A stretch of 64,000 nucleotides of DNA from CAIWHR01 sp963823215 (GCA_963823215.1 CAWGKT010000007.1:444617-508616), one strand, 5' to 3'. Numbered from the stretch's first letter, positions 37,143 through 47,294 are shown. Numbers and translations are program-made. Notes: a model not told the origin generated them from the sequence alone.

Positions 37143-38003
37143 TCACTCGGACGAGGTCCGCTGGCTGATCCGGCCGACGGCATCGGCGTAGCCACGGAGG
37201 CGGGGCCGGGTGCCAGGCAGCAGGGCCGTGGCGAGGTCGATGACCTGGCGCTGCTGGCCCGATGCGAACGGGTCGAGCAGGACGAGCGTCGCCGTCGTCC
37301 CGCGCTCGGGCGGGTTCCCGGACCACCACGCGTGGAAGGCGTTTGGCGAATCGGGCGCCAGGGAGCGGAAGGTGTCGGGCCGTAGTCGCAGCGCGTGGAG
37401 GTACTCGTTCGACCACAGGCAGACCATGACGTGCGTCACGCTCTGCCACGCCCTGAGGTGGTGCCGCGCGGCCAGGTCGGGCCCGAGGTAGGCGCGCTTG
37501 GCGTTCCAGGCACCCGCGGCGTCGCCCACGTTCGGGAAGCGCGTCTTGTTCTCGATGTGCAGCAGCGCTCGTGCCGCGACCGACCATGCGACGACGTCCC
37601 CGCGCCCTGCGTACTGGTAGTGCTGGTAGGGCTCGTCGATGGCGACCTCATAGCCCAGCCCGCGCAGATGCCCCGCCTCGAGCTCGCCCATCGTGGCGTG
37701 CACCGGGTCCTCGTCGCGTCTGGGTGTCGGCTGCCGCAGGACGCGCGTGTCTACGAGCTCAGCCTCGAGCCGAAGCCCGAGCGGGGCGGCCAGGCGGGCG
37801 TACATCTCGAAGGTGGCCCGGATGCCGGCCTCCACGTTGTGGACGCTTCCCACCGTGACCCCGGCCCTTTTCGCGAGTCCACGCAGCTTCCAGCCGCGCG
37901 CGGTCCGCGCTTCCCGGATGGCCAGGCCGAGGGCGACCGAGACTCGGGTCGCGGCCGCGTCGGCAGCTTCGGGCGTTGGCTCAGGGCTCCGTCTGGGCGA
38001 CAT
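37143..38003 (-). CDS. XRE-type HTH protein with PD-(D/E)XK-like domain
   Basis: An intact 286-residue protein from the ATG at 38,003; an in-frame GTG 21 bases upstream is an alternative start. Residues 22-75 form an XRE helix-turn-helix (AIREARTARGWKLRGLAKRA, GVTVGSVHNVEAG). Residues 100-160 contain HATMGELEAGHLRGLGYEVA, then GRGDVVAW (Asp136) and LLHIENKTRFPN (Glu151, Lys153), spaced as in the D-ExK core of restriction-endonuclease-fold proteins. The C-terminal part (AWQSVTHVMVCLWSNEYLHA, FHAWWSGNPPERG) is conserved-looking but unknown. It may be a regulator with a nuclease-like ligand fold, or an active nuclease. No toxin, methylase or helicase partner is adjacent. Confidence 0.65.
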   Translation of the reverse strand: MSPRRSPEPTPEAADAAATRVSVALGLAIREARTARGWKLRGLAKRAGVTVGSVHNVEAGIRATFEMYARLAAPLGLRLEAELVDTRVLRQPTPRRDEDPVHATMGELEAGHLRGLGYEVAIDEPYQHYQYAGRGDVVAWSVAARALLHIENKTRFPNVGDAAGAWNAKRAYLGPDLAARHHLRAWQSVTHVMVCLWSNEYLHALRLRPDTFRSLAPDSPNAFHAWWSGNPPERGTTATLVLLDPFASGQQRQVIDLATALLPGTRPRLRGYADAVGRISQRTSSE

Positions 38004-38011
38004 TCCAATAG

Positions 38012-38022
38012 CAGTGAACACC
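38012..38022. promoter_or_regulatory. Left half of an 11-bp inverted repeat
   Basis: CAGTGAACACC lies nine bases upstream of the HTH-gene ATG. Its exact inverted copy is at 38,200-38,210. Both fall in the HTH gene's leader/promoter region, so they are candidate sites for autoregulation. Confidence 0.4.
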
Positions 38023-38394
38023 TCAGGCCTTATCAGGGACTTTCGCCCCCGTTCCCGGCCACAGATGGGTCCAGTCGCGGCCCGAAGCTGGTCGAGGTGC
38101 CCGCGACGCGACCAGTTCGGGGCTGCAATGCCCAATCCGAGCGTGATTCGGGGCTGCGAACGTGTCCGCGCCTGCCGTCACCCTCCCGATTCCGGGGAGG
38201 GTGTTCACTGGGTTTGTAATGTCGTCGAGCGCGGCACCCCGGGCGACGAGCGCGGCACCCCGGGGCGTCGAGTGCCGCCAACCAAGGCCGCCGCCGCACC
38301 GCGCCGCCCGCCGACCCGCCGCCGCCCGGCCGCCGCCGCACCGCGCCGGCTCCCGCCGGTCCCGGCCGCCGCCGCACCGCGCCGGCTCCCGGCG
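38023..38394. other. Intergenic region, inverted repeat and GC-rich repeats
   Basis: No gene supported. It contains the right inverted-repeat copy (GGTGTTCACTG, 38,200-38,210), a CCCTCC...GGAGGG hairpin at 38,181-38,201, two direct copies of TTCGGGGCTGC near 38,110 and 38,145, and from 38,280 to 38,395 a low-complexity tract with three copies of a unit resembling GGCCGCCGCCGCACCGCGCC. Confidence 0.5.
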
Positions 38395-39352
38395 CTACAG
38401 GCTGATGACCGTCCCCGTGTCGGCGGAGCGGTAGAGCGCCTCGATGGTCGTGGCCTGGCCAAGGGCGTCGGCGCGTCCCAGGCGGGGCGCACGCTCGCCG
38501 CGGATGGCCGCGTTCATGTCCTCGAGCTCGAGCTGGTAGGGGTTGGTCGCGTCGACCCGGATCTCCTCGTCGTCGAGGTAGAGCAGGCCCGCTCGGGAAT
38601 GCCACGGGTCGGGCAGGCGGATGGCCCGTCACGGCCGATGACCTCGAGCGACTCTGCTGCGAGCGGAAGCCGGATGTGAACGTGGCCGTCAGCCCGTCCG
38701 CGAAGCGCAGGAGGCCGCTGAATTGGACGTCCACGCCGCTCGGCCCGACGACCTGCTCGCCGTGCACCCGGACCGGCTCCGCAGCCGCGATCAGCCGCGC
38801 GCCGCTGACGCAGTAGCAGCCCACGTCCATGAGGGAGCCGCCCTCGAGGGGCTTCGAGAGCCGGATGTCGGCCTCGTCCGCGATCCGGAAGCTGAACGTG
38901 GCGTGCACGGTTCGCAGCTCCCCCAGGCGCGGCAGCAGCTCGACGAGCTTGCGCGCCTGCGGCGCGTGGCGCCACATGAAGGCTTCCTGGAGGACCAGGC
39001 CAGCGGCTTCCGCAGCATCGAACGCCGCGGACACGTCGGCTGGATGGCGGGTATACGGCTTCTCGCTCAGGACGTGCTTGCCAGCCGCCAGCGCCTTCAG
39101 CGTCCAGGGGTGGTGCAGCGAGTTGGGCAGCATGAGATAGATGGCCTGCACGTCGGGGTCGGCGAGCAGGGCCTCGTAGGAGCCATGCACTCGCGGGATG
39201 GAGTTCTGCGCGGCGAAGGCCCGGCCACGCGCCGCGGTGCGGCTGCCCACCGCCAGGATCTCGACCTCGTCCGACAGGCGGGCCCCGGCGAGCAGCTTGG
39301 CGGTGATGCCGCCGGTCCCCAGGAGGCCCCAGCGGATCCTTTGCTTGCTCAT
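38395..39352 (-). CDS. Gfo/Idh/MocA-family oxidoreductase (two frame changes)
   Basis: About 320 residues. Starts MSKQRIRWGLLGTGGITAKL with the NAD(P)-binding GxGxxG-like turn. Then AIYLMLPNSLHHPWTLKALA, AGKHVLSEKPYTRHPADVSA (the EKP motif with catalytic Lys) and GSLMDVGCYCVSGARLI (the DxGxxxxxxxR/H motif variant). Frame changes lie near 38,640 and 38,600; the tail reads IRVDATNPYQLELEDMNAAI and ends TVISL at 38,395. A sugar or cyclitol dehydrogenase; substrate not decided, though it neighbours sugar uptake genes. Confidence 0.85.
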
Positions 39353-39362
39353 GGTCGGGTGG

Positions 39363-40001
39363 TCAGGTGGTCAGGCCGGTCGAGCAGTCGTGCACCGGCT
39401 CATCCGGCTGGTCCCAACGGCGGATGTAGTACCGATCCCAATGCTTGGCCCAACCGAGGACGGTGTGGTCGGCTCGGAACCAGATGACCTTGACGGCCAC
39501 GCGGAGCATCGGCGTCCCACTGGGGATGTTCGTGAGCGTCCGCTTCGTGAAGGGCGCCTTCGTGCCTGCACCGTAGAGGCCGTCCTGGTCCTCGTAGGCC
39601 GTCGCCTTCTGCGTCGGGCTGGCGTATGCCTTCGTCCAGATGTTGTCGATGTAGTCGTATCTCTGGACGACGACTCGCCAGCCGACCCGGCCATGCTGCG
39701 TGTGATTGCTGGAGTCCGTGTCCGGCCACCACACCTTGGGCGGCCGCACGACCATCGAGGTGAGCGTCCAGGACGGGGAGCTGCCAGCGTATCGGCAGAT
39801 CACGCCGCCGTGCGCGGAGCCGTCGTTGAACAGATAGTGGCCGTGCTGGCCGTTCTCCTGGTCGGCCGGGTACCCGCTCCCGGCGCTCGCGCTGCCCGCA
39901 GTGGCCACGCTCAGCAGGAGCGCCCCAAGGAACGGCAGGCTCGCCGCCCGCCGGCGCCGCGAGCGTGGGGCTGCGTGGCCCACGATCATCCGTGTCGTCA
40001 T
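39363..40001 (-). CDS. Secreted hypothetical protein
   Basis: An intact 212-residue protein. The ATG at 40,001 is chosen because GGGGGAA precedes it by six bases. A basic n-region (PRSRRRR) and hydrophobic core (SLPFLGALLLSVATAGSASA) form a signal peptide. The mature part is rich in Trp, Tyr and Asp with strands such as GGVICRYAGSSPSWTLTSMV, GRVGWRVVVQRYDYIDNIWT and MLRVAVKVIWFRADHTVLGW, suggesting a beta-sandwich, and has Cys pairs that could bridge. Family unknown. Confidence 0.65.
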   Translation of the reverse strand: MTTRMIVGHAAPRSRRRRAASLPFLGALLLSVATAGSASAGSGYPADQENGQHGHYLFNDGSAHGGVICRYAGSSPSWTLTSMVVRPPKVWWPDTDSSNHTQHGRVGWRVVVQRYDYIDNIWTKAYASPTQKATAYEDQDGLYGAGTKAPFTKRTLTNIPSGTPMLRVAVKVIWFRADHTVLGWAKHWDRYYIRRWDQPDEPVHDCSTGLTT

Positions 40002-40201
40002 CGTCAATTCCCCCATCGTTCGAGACAGCATGTCGATGCATCGACTCTGAGGGTGCTGTCAACACCTTTCGGCCCGCGACCCTTGACGTGCGATCTGCCG
40101 GGCCGATAGGGTTCGGCCCTCGCACGCCCGATGATGGCACGGCCCGATGCGGCTGGACGGGGGCGGTGCGACTGCGCTCGATGGGGCGGGAGGAGGTCCG
40201 G

Positions 40202-40630
40202 ATGCGTCAGACCGCAGGCTCGAGGACTGGCCAAGGGGCCGCCGTCGCGGCCGTCCTGGCGGCTGCGGCGACACTGCTCATCGCGACCCCCATCAATGCC
40301 GCGACCCCGCCCCACATGGTCAAGCAGCTCGTGGCCGGCCCCAGCGGCATCGACCCCGGCGCCATCATGGGCGTGGTCGGGTCCAACGTGCTTTTCAACG
40401 TCGATGCATCCAACGGCAAGGGCGAGGAGCTCTGGAGGACGAACGGCACCGCTGCGGGCACGAAGCTCGTCAGGGACATCAACGCCGGCCCAGACGACTC
40501 GAACATCAACTTCGACATGGTGCTCAGGGGCTCGACGGCGTTCTTCACGGCGAACGATGGCGCGCACGGGGCGGAGCTGTGGAGGTCCGACGGGACGCGC
40601 GGAGGCACGAAGCTTGTCAAGGACATGACA
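40202..40630 (+). CDS. ELW-repeat secreted protein, cut by the join
   Basis: ATG with GGGAGGAGG upstream, then a signal peptide (VAAVLAAAATLLIATPINAA). The mature part starts PPHMVKQLVAGPSGIDPGAI and contains two ELW repeats: EELWRTNGTAAGTKLVRDIN and AELWRSDGTRGGTKLVKDM. These hyalin-like repeats normally run on for hundreds of residues. Here the next codons (TCRRGACARTRS) come from the antisense of nuoH, so the gene is broken by the contig join, not by a natural stop. Confidence 0.75.
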
Positions 40631-40635
40631 TGTCG
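40622..40635. other. Probable chimeric junction A/B
   Basis: The ELW-repeat reading frame on the plus strand and the NuoH reading frame on the minus strand both end within these bases. GACATGACATGTC supplies a few bases of shared sequence (ACATG), enough for a false overlap. See findings. Confidence 0.75.
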
Positions 40636-40776
40636 GCGTGGAGCTTGCGCTCGAACCAGATCATGAACAGCACCGAGACGAGCAGCAGCCCGAAGGTGAC
40701 GACGACCTTGAGCAGGACGATCAGCACCTCGTCGAGGCCGATGTCGCCGGCGAGGAGCGGGTCGAGGGCGAAGCAT
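40629..40776 (-). CDS. nuoH: NADH-quinone oxidoreductase subunit H, N-terminal fragment
   Basis: The ATG overlaps the nuoG stop (TGATG). After an early frame change the sequence reads FALDPLLAGDIGLDEVLIVL, LKVVVTFGLLLVSVLFMIWF and ERKLHADM, the first membrane helix and the conserved WFERK segment of NuoH. A full protein has about 400 residues; this stops at about 49 where the contig join lies. Confidence 0.75.
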
Positions 40777-43309
40777 CAGGCCTTCACCACGCGGACCTCG
40801 GTGACCGTGGCCGTGGCGTCGATCAGCGCGCCCACCTGCGGGCCCGGCTGGTGCAGCACGACCGCGGCCGCGCCCCGGCCGACGGCCGGGTCGGGCTCCA
40901 CGGGGAGCGTGGCCGAGCCCGTGGACGAGGTGACGGTGACCACCGCGCCGGCGTCGACGCCGAGGCGGTCGAAGTCGTGCGGGTGCAGCCGCAGGACGGT
41001 GTCGGACGTGAGGCCGGCGAGCCCGGGCGCGTGCTGCACGTCGGTGCCGAGGTCGTAGAGCTTGCGGGTGGCGACGAGGCGCAGCGAGTAGGCGTCGACG
41101 GCGGGCGCCTCGGCCACCGTCGGCGCGGCGAACGCGAGCAGGGCGGGCGGCGTGGGGCCGTCCTCGGACCGCAGCGCGGCGCGGCGCCGACGAGCGAGGC
41201 CGTCGCGGCCGCCGTCGGCCGTGGACCACGCGCCGGGGTGAGCCCGGCGTGGCTGGGCGCGACGGCGGCGATCTCCTCGAGGATCTGGGCGGGCGACTCG
41301 AGGCCGAGGTCGGTGCCGAGCAGGCGGCTGAGCTCGGCGGCGAGCATCCAGTCGTCGCGGGCCGTGCCCGGCGGCGTGATCTTGCGGGCCGACGGTGCTG
41401 ACCCGACCCTCGATGTTGGTGGTCGTGCCGTCGACCTCGGCCGGACCGGCGGCCGCGAGCACGACGTCGGCCTGCTGCGCCGACGCGGTGAGGAAGCGGT
41501 CGACCGCGATCACCGTGCGGGCGCCGGCCAGGGCCCGGGTGGCGAGGTCGGTGTCCGGGAAGTCGGCGAGCGGGTCGGCGCCGAGCAGCACGAGCACGTC
41601 GATCTTGCCGTCGGCGGCCGCCTCCAGGATCCCGGTGGCGTCGAGGCCCACGGGCGGCGGGCACGGCCGGCCAGCCCCGCTCGCGGAACCACGCGCCGGC
41701 CGTCGTCGAGGGTCGTGCGACCCGGGCAGCAGGCCGGGCGCGAGGCCCATGTCGAGCGCGCCGTGCACGTTGCCGCGGCGCAGGGCGCTCAGGAACCGCA
41801 CCTCGGGGTGGGCCGCGTGGATGGCCGACGCGGCGGCGACGACGCCGTCGGCCGACTCGGCGAGGTTCGGCCGACCGAGGACGACGGTGACGGGGCCGCC
41901 GGCGAGCAGCGCCGCCGGCGGCGGCGATGGCCGTCGGGCTCGACGCCGCCGACCTCCTGCGTCGGCCGAGCCCGCGAGCAGCGCCCGCACCACCTCGCCG
42001 GCCGCGCCGGGCCGGTGCAGCAGCGTGGCGGCGGCGAGCTCGGACGACCGGCGTGCGCTGCGAGGCGAGCTCGACGACCGTGACGCCGTCGCGGACGACG
42101 GCGTGGCGGAGGCGCAGGAAGAGGACCGGCAGCTCCTCCTTGAGGTCGGGGGCGAGGAGCAGGACGGTGCCGCCGGGCGCGCAGACCTCGTCGATCGTGG
42201 CGCGCGGGAGGCCGAGCACGACCTCGGCCGGGAGCCCGTCGCCGAGCTGGGCGTCGACGTGGTCGGTGCCGATGACGCCCTTGGCGAGCTTGGCCCAGGC
42301 GTAGGCGCTCTCGTTGGTGAGCCGGGCGCCGCCGAGCACGGCGACCTTGTCGGCGCTGCGCGGCCCGCAGCGCGTCGGCGGCCGCCGACAGCGCCTCGCC
42401 CCACGGCACCTCGACGAGCGTCGCCGCCCTGGCGGGCGAGCGGGCCGGCCGAGGCGGTCGTCGCTGTTCACGGCCCCGAAGCCGAAGCGGCCCTTGTCGC
42501 ACAGCCAGCCCCAGTTGACCGGGTCGACGTCGACGCCCTGGTAGCGCAGGATCTCGTTGCGGCTCGACTGCACGAGCGTGCGGCAGCCGACCGAGCAGGT
42601 CGTGCAGGTGCTCTCCGACCTGGTCGAGGTCCCACGGGCGGGCCTTGAAGCGGTAGGGCGTGGCGGTGAGCGCGCCGACCGGGCAGATCTGCACGGTGTT
42701 GCCGCTGAAGTAGCAGGCGAACGGGTGGTCGGGGAAGGTGTTGACCTGGGTCTGGTTGCCGCGGTCCTGGAAGTGGATGAGCGTGTCGCCGGCGACGTCG
42801 CTCGGCGAAGCGCGTGCAGCGGTCGCAGAGGATGCAGCGCTCGCGGTCGAGGGCCACGAGGTCGCTGATCAGGATCGGCTTCTCGTAGTGCCGCTTCTCC
42901 TCGACGAAGCGGCTCTCGCCCGGGCCGTAGGCGAGGGTCTGGTCCTGCAGCGGGCACTCGCCGCCCTTGTCGCACACCGGGCAGTCGAGCGGGTGGTTGA
43001 TGAGCAGGAACTCGAGGACGCCGTCCTGCGCCTTCTTGGTGACCTCGCTCTCGGTGTCGACCTTCATGCCGGGCGCGACCGGGATCATGCAGGCCGGCTG
43101 GAGCGCGGGGCCGCGACCGGTGTCGATCTCGACGATGCACATGCGGCACATGCCCGACCGGCTCCATGCGCGGGTGGTAGCAGAAGCGCGGGATGTAGGT
43201 GCCGTTGCGCTCGGCGGCGTCGATCACGAGCTCGCCCGGGCGCGGCCTCGATCTCCTTGCCGTTGACCGTGACGACCACGGTCTCGGCCGGGGCCTGGGT
43301 GTCAGACAC
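40776..43309 (-). CDS. nuoG: NADH-quinone oxidoreductase subunit G (many frame changes)
   Basis: About 845 residues. The GTG start (VSDTQAPAETVVVTVNGKEI) overlaps the nuoF stop. The N-terminal 2Fe-2S domain has GMCRMCIVEID; then CPVCDKGGECPLQDQTLAYG, ILCDRCTRF and VQICPVGALTATPYRFKARP hold the His/Cys-ligated and 4Fe-4S clusters. The long molybdopterin-fold part has ALDMGLAPGLLPG and VLVLLGADPLADFPDTDLAT, and ends VTEVRVVKA. At least six frame changes occur. It carries electrons along the peripheral arm of complex I. Confidence 0.8.
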
Positions 43310-44676
43310 GGGCGACCTCGGCGGGCTGGGGGATGTACGCCTTGCCGTTGATCGCGACCGGCGACTCGGCGGTGCCACCGCAGTAGGCGTCGAACTCGTC
43401 GCGGAAGCGCACGACCGCCGACGCGATCGGCGACACGGCGGACGGGCCGAGCGGGCAGATCGTCGTCTGCTTGGGCGGCCAGGCGATCCCGGGGCTGATG
43501 TTGTCGCACGACGTCGAGCAGCAGCGCGACGTCGTCGGGCCGACCGTGGCCGTCGAGGATGCGGCGCAGGATCTTCTCGAGCCAGCTCGTGCCCTCGCGG
43601 CACGGCGTGCACTTGCCGCACGACTCGCGGGCGAAGAACCGCACGACGCCGCCAGCACGCCTTCACCATGTCGGTGGTGTCGTCCATGACGACGATGGCG
43701 CCCGAGCCGAGCATCGAGCCGGCCGCGCCGACCGCGCCCGCCTCGAGCGGGCAGGTCGAGGTGCTCCTCGTAGAACCAGGGCGCCGACGCGCCGCCGGGG
43801 ATGAACGCCTTGAGCTCGTGGCCGTCGCGGATGCCGCCGCCGTAGACGGGCGCGTAGATGAGGTCGCGGAAGGTGGTGACGCCGAACTCGACCTCGTACA
43901 CGCCCGGGCTCCTTCACGTGGCCCGACACCGCGAACAGGCGCGTGCCCCGGCGTCGTCTCGGCGCCGAGCGTCGGCGAACGCGGCGCCGCCGTTGGTGCA
44001 TGATCCACGGGAGGTTGGACAGCGTCTCGACGTTGTTGACGACGGTGGGCTGCAGGTAGAGGCCCTTGGCGGCCGGGAAGAACGGCGGCTTGAGGCGCGG
44101 CATGCCCCGGTTGCCCTCGAGGCGACTCGATGAGCGCGGTCTCCTCGCCGACGATGTAGGCGCCGGCGCCCCAGTGCAGCACGACGTCGACGGAGAAGTC
44201 GGTGCCGAGGATGTTCTTGCCGATGTAGCCGGCGGCGTAGGCGTCGTTGAGGGCCTGGGCGATGCGCTCCTGGGCCAGCGCCATCTCGCCCCGCACGTAG
44301 AGGAAGGCCTGCGCGGCGCCGACGGCGTAGCAGGCGATGAGCACGCCCTCGATGAGCTGGTGCGGATCCTTCTCCATGAGGAGGCGGTCCTTGTAGGTGC
44401 CCGGCTCGGACTCGTCGCCGTTGACGACGAGGTAGCGCGGCCACACGCCGGGCGGGCAGAAGCCCCACTTGATGCCGGCCGGGAAGCCGGCGCCGCCGCG
44501 GCCGAGCAGGCTGGCCGCCTTCACCTCGTCGCCGACGGCCGTGGGGGCCTTGGCGAGCGCGGCCTTGAGGCCCTCGTAGCCGCCGGTGGCGAGGTAGCGC
44601 TCGAGCGTGTGGCCGTCGTCGAGCCCGAAGCGGGTGGTGATGATCGGCGCGGCGGCGTCGCGTGGCCACCGGTCAC
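43302..44676 (-). CDS. nuoF: NADH-quinone oxidoreductase subunit F (frame changes)
   Basis: About 455 residues. GTG overlaps the nuoE stop (GTGA). Motifs: LLGRGGAGFPAGIKW (FMN loop), PRYLVVNGDESEPGTYKDRL (NADH/FMN), GAYIVGEETALIES and, after several frame changes between 44,130 and 43,620, the ESCGKCTPCREG cluster ligands for the N3 4Fe-4S cluster, then AVVRFRDEFDAYC. The protein oxidises NADH and passes electrons through FMN. Confidence 0.85.
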
Positions 44677-45312
44677 GCTCCGCTGGCGCTCCGTCGCCTG
44701 CCGGCACGGATCGGCCTGCGCGAGCCACACCGGCTCCTCGGCTGCGCCGGGCACGGCGTTGCCGGCGCGGCGGTCGGCGGGCAGGTGCTGGCGGGTGCGG
44801 GCGAGGACGCCGTGCGCGGGCACCTCGTGGGCCCGCCGGCCGTGCGCAGGTCGTCGATCAGCGCGTCGACGTCGTCGGGGGTGACCTTGTGGAAGTAGCG
44901 GTAGTTCACCTGGAGGCACGGGCGCCTCGGTGCACGCCGCGATGCACTCGACGTCCTCGATCGTGAACAGGCCGTCGGCGGTGGTGCTGCCCGACGTGAT
45001 GCCGAGCGGCTCCTCGACGTGGTGGAGCAGCTCCTCGCCGCCGAGCAGCATGCACGCGATGTTCGTGCAGACGTTGACGAGGTACTCGCCGACCGGCTCG
45101 CGCTTGAACATCTCGTAGAAGGAGCAGGTGCCGAGCACCTCGGCCGGCGTGACGCCGATGAGCTCGGCGATGTGCTCCATCGCGTCGTCGGCGACGTAGC
45201 CGTCCTGCTCCTGCGCCAGGTGCAGCAGCGGGATCAGCGCCGACTTGGCGCGCGGGTAGCGGGCGATGATCTCGCGCGCCAGGATCGTGTTCTCGGCCGT
45301 GAAGCGGCCCAT
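44673..45312 (-). CDS. nuoE: NADH-quinone oxidoreductase subunit E (frame changes)
   Basis: About 210 residues from an ATG with AGGAGGAT upstream (MGRFTAENTILAREIIARYP). IPLLHLAQEQDGYVADDAME is the usual opening. FYEMFKREPVGEYLVNVCTN and VECIAACTEAPV supply the Cys ligands of the N1a 2Fe-2S cluster, and NYRYFHKVTPDDVDALIDDL closes the thioredoxin-like domain. Frame changes near 44,920 and 44,840. The C-terminal 50 residues are a variable tail. Confidence 0.85.
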
Positions 45313-45407
45313 CAGCGGATCCTCCTCCGAGGGGGCCGCCAGCAGGACAGGCTCGCCGAGGCGAGACCTCGTCGCTCGGCGGCGAAGCTCCGCTTCGGCG
45401 TCGAGCA

Positions 45408-46745
45408 TCATCGGTCGACCTCACCCATGATCGGGTCGACCGAGGAGATGACGGCGACGGCGTCGGCGATGAGGCCGCCGCGCATCATGTGCGGCAGCGT
45501 CTGCAGGTTCACGAAGCTCGGGCCGCGGATGTGCATGCGGTAGGGCTTCGCCGAGCCGTCGCTCACGATGTAGCAGCCGAGCTCGCCGCGGGGCGACTCG
45601 ACGGCCACGTAGGCCTCGCCCTCGGGCACCTTGAAGCCCTCGGTGAAGATCTTGAAGTGGTGGATCAGCGCCTCCATCGACTCGTCGATGCGGGCCCGCG
45701 GCGGCGGCGTGACCTTCTTGTCCTGGATCCGGTAGTCGCCCGGCGGCAGCAGGTCGAGGATCTGGCGGACGATGCTGATCGACTCGCGGATCTCGTTGAG
45801 GCGGATGGCGTAGCGGTCGAAGCAGTCGCCGTAGGTGCCGACGACGACGTCGAAGTCGACCTGGTCGTAGAAGAGGTAGGGCATGTCGCGGCGGAGGTCC
45901 CACGGCACGCCGGTGGAGCGCAGGATCGGGCCGGTGGCGCCGAGGGCGATGGCCTCCTGGGCCGTGATCACGCCGACGCCCTGGAGGCGCTCGCGCCAGA
46001 TCGGCTGGCCGGTCAGGAGCACGTCGTACTCGTCGAGGCTGGCCGGCACGGCGTCGATGAACGTGAGCACGGCGTCGCGCCAGCCGTCGGGCAGGTCGGC
46101 GGCCACGCCGCCGGGGCGGATGTAGTTGTGGTTCATCCGCAGGCCGGTGATCATCTCGAGGAACCGCAGCCCCTCCTCGCGCTCGCGCCAGCCGTAGAGC
46201 ATCATCGACACGGCGCCGATGTCCATGCCGTTGGTGGCGAGGAACAGCAGGTTGCTGGTGATCCGGTTGATCTCGCTCATGAGCATGCGGATCCACTGGG
46301 CCCGCGCCGGGATGTCCTCGTCGATGCCGAGCAGCTTCTCGGTGGCGAGGCAGAACACCAGCTCGTTGAAGAGCGGCGCGGCGTAGTCCATGCGGGTGAC
46401 GTTGGTGGGGCCCTGGAGGTAGGTGAGGTCCTCGCCCGTCTTCTCCATGCCGGTGTGGAGGTAGCCGACGATCGGCTTGGTGCGCAGCACGGTCTCGCCC
46501 TCGAGCTCGAGCATGAGGCGCAGCACGCCGTGCGTGCTGGGGTGCTGCGGCCCCATGTTGATGATCATCGTCTGGTCCTCGGAGGGGCCCTCCCCGACGA
46601 GGTCCTGGGCCTCGGCCTCCGACAGGCGCAGCGCCGCCCCGAGCTCGCGGAGCAGCTCCTCGGCGCCGGCCGAGGTGCGATCGGTCATCTCCTGGGCGCC
46701 CTCGGAGGTCTCGATGCCCGAGCTGCGGTGGTCGAGGGCGCTCAT
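45408..46745 (-). CDS. nuoD: NADH-quinone oxidoreductase subunit D
   Basis: An intact 445-residue protein with an N-terminal extension of about 50 residues, then MIINMGPQHPSTHGVLRLML, VGYLHTGMEKTGEDLTYLQG, YAAPLFNELVFCLATEKLLG, DIGAVSMMLYGWREREEGLR and the ESPRGELGCYIVSDGS tail. The HPSTHG loop and the conserved Tyr in VTRMDYAAP line the quinone cavity. A gap of about 95 bases separates it from nuoE. Confidence 0.95.
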   Translation of the reverse strand: MSALDHRSSGIETSEGAQEMTDRTSAGAEELLRELGAALRLSEAEAQDLVGEGPSEDQTMIINMGPQHPSTHGVLRLMLELEGETVLRTKPIVGYLHTGMEKTGEDLTYLQGPTNVTRMDYAAPLFNELVFCLATEKLLGIDEDIPARAQWIRMLMSEINRITSNLLFLATNGMDIGAVSMMLYGWREREEGLRFLEMITGLRMNHNYIRPGGVAADLPDGWRDAVLTFIDAVPASLDEYDVLLTGQPIWRERLQGVGVITAQEAIALGATGPILRSTGVPWDLRRDMPYLFYDQVDFDVVVGTYGDCFDRYAIRLNEIRESISIVRQILDLLPPGDYRIQDKKVTPPPRARIDESMEALIHHFKIFTEGFKVPEGEAYVAVESPRGELGCYIVSDGSAKPYRMHIRGPSFVNLQTLPHMMRGGLIADAVAVISSVDPIMGEVDR

Positions 46746-46748
46746 GCG

Positions 46749-47293
46749 CTACCGCGCGTCCGCCGCGCCCTTGAACTGCACCGGGATGCGGCCGATGGCG
46801 TCGTCCTTGCGCAGCGGGTGGCCGACCCAGTCCTCGGGCATGAGGATGCGGGTGAGGTCGGGGTGGCCCTCGAAGGCGATGCCGAACATGTCGAACACCT
46901 CGCGCTCCATGGCCTCGGTGCCCGGGTGCACGTCGAACAGCGACGGCACCGACGGCGTCGTCCTCGGGCACCTGCGACGCGCAGCCGCACCCGCTCGCGC
47001 TGGCTGTGCGAGATGAGGGTGACGACGACCTCGAAGCGCTCGGGCGCGACGCCGTCGGGCAGCCCGCGGTCGGCCTCGTAGGTGAGGTAGTCGACGCCGG
47101 TGACGTCGAGGCACATGTTGAAGCCGTCGTCGTCGCGCAGCGTGCGCACGAGCGCGGCCAGCTCGTCGCGGCTCGGGTGCAGCACCCGCTGGCCGCGGCT
47201 CCAGGTGACCGGCACGCCGTGGACGAGCTCGGGCTCGGGGGCCGGCGGCTCCTCCGCGGGCGCGTCGTCGGCGGTGGCGGTGTCGTCGGCCAC
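46749..47293 (-). CDS. nuoC: NADH-quinone oxidoreductase subunit C (one frame change)
   Basis: About 181 residues. An acidic/Pro-rich leader of 25 residues precedes LVRTLRDDDGFNMCLDVTGV, DYLTYEADRG and RFEVVVTLISHSQRERVRLR. After a change near 46,965 the family signature follows: HPGTEAMEREVFDMFGIAFE (WxxREVYDMFGI type) and GHPDLTRILMPEDWVGHPLR. It is the 30-kDa subunit that packs against NuoD. Confidence 0.9.
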
Positions 47294-47294
47294 G

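Noticed and set aside
40207..43644. A very long minus-strand open frame of 1,145 codons
   Set aside because: It is mostly the antisense or shifted reading of nuoG/nuoF in very GC-rich DNA; only short parts match families, and composition is Arg/Pro/Ala-rich noise.
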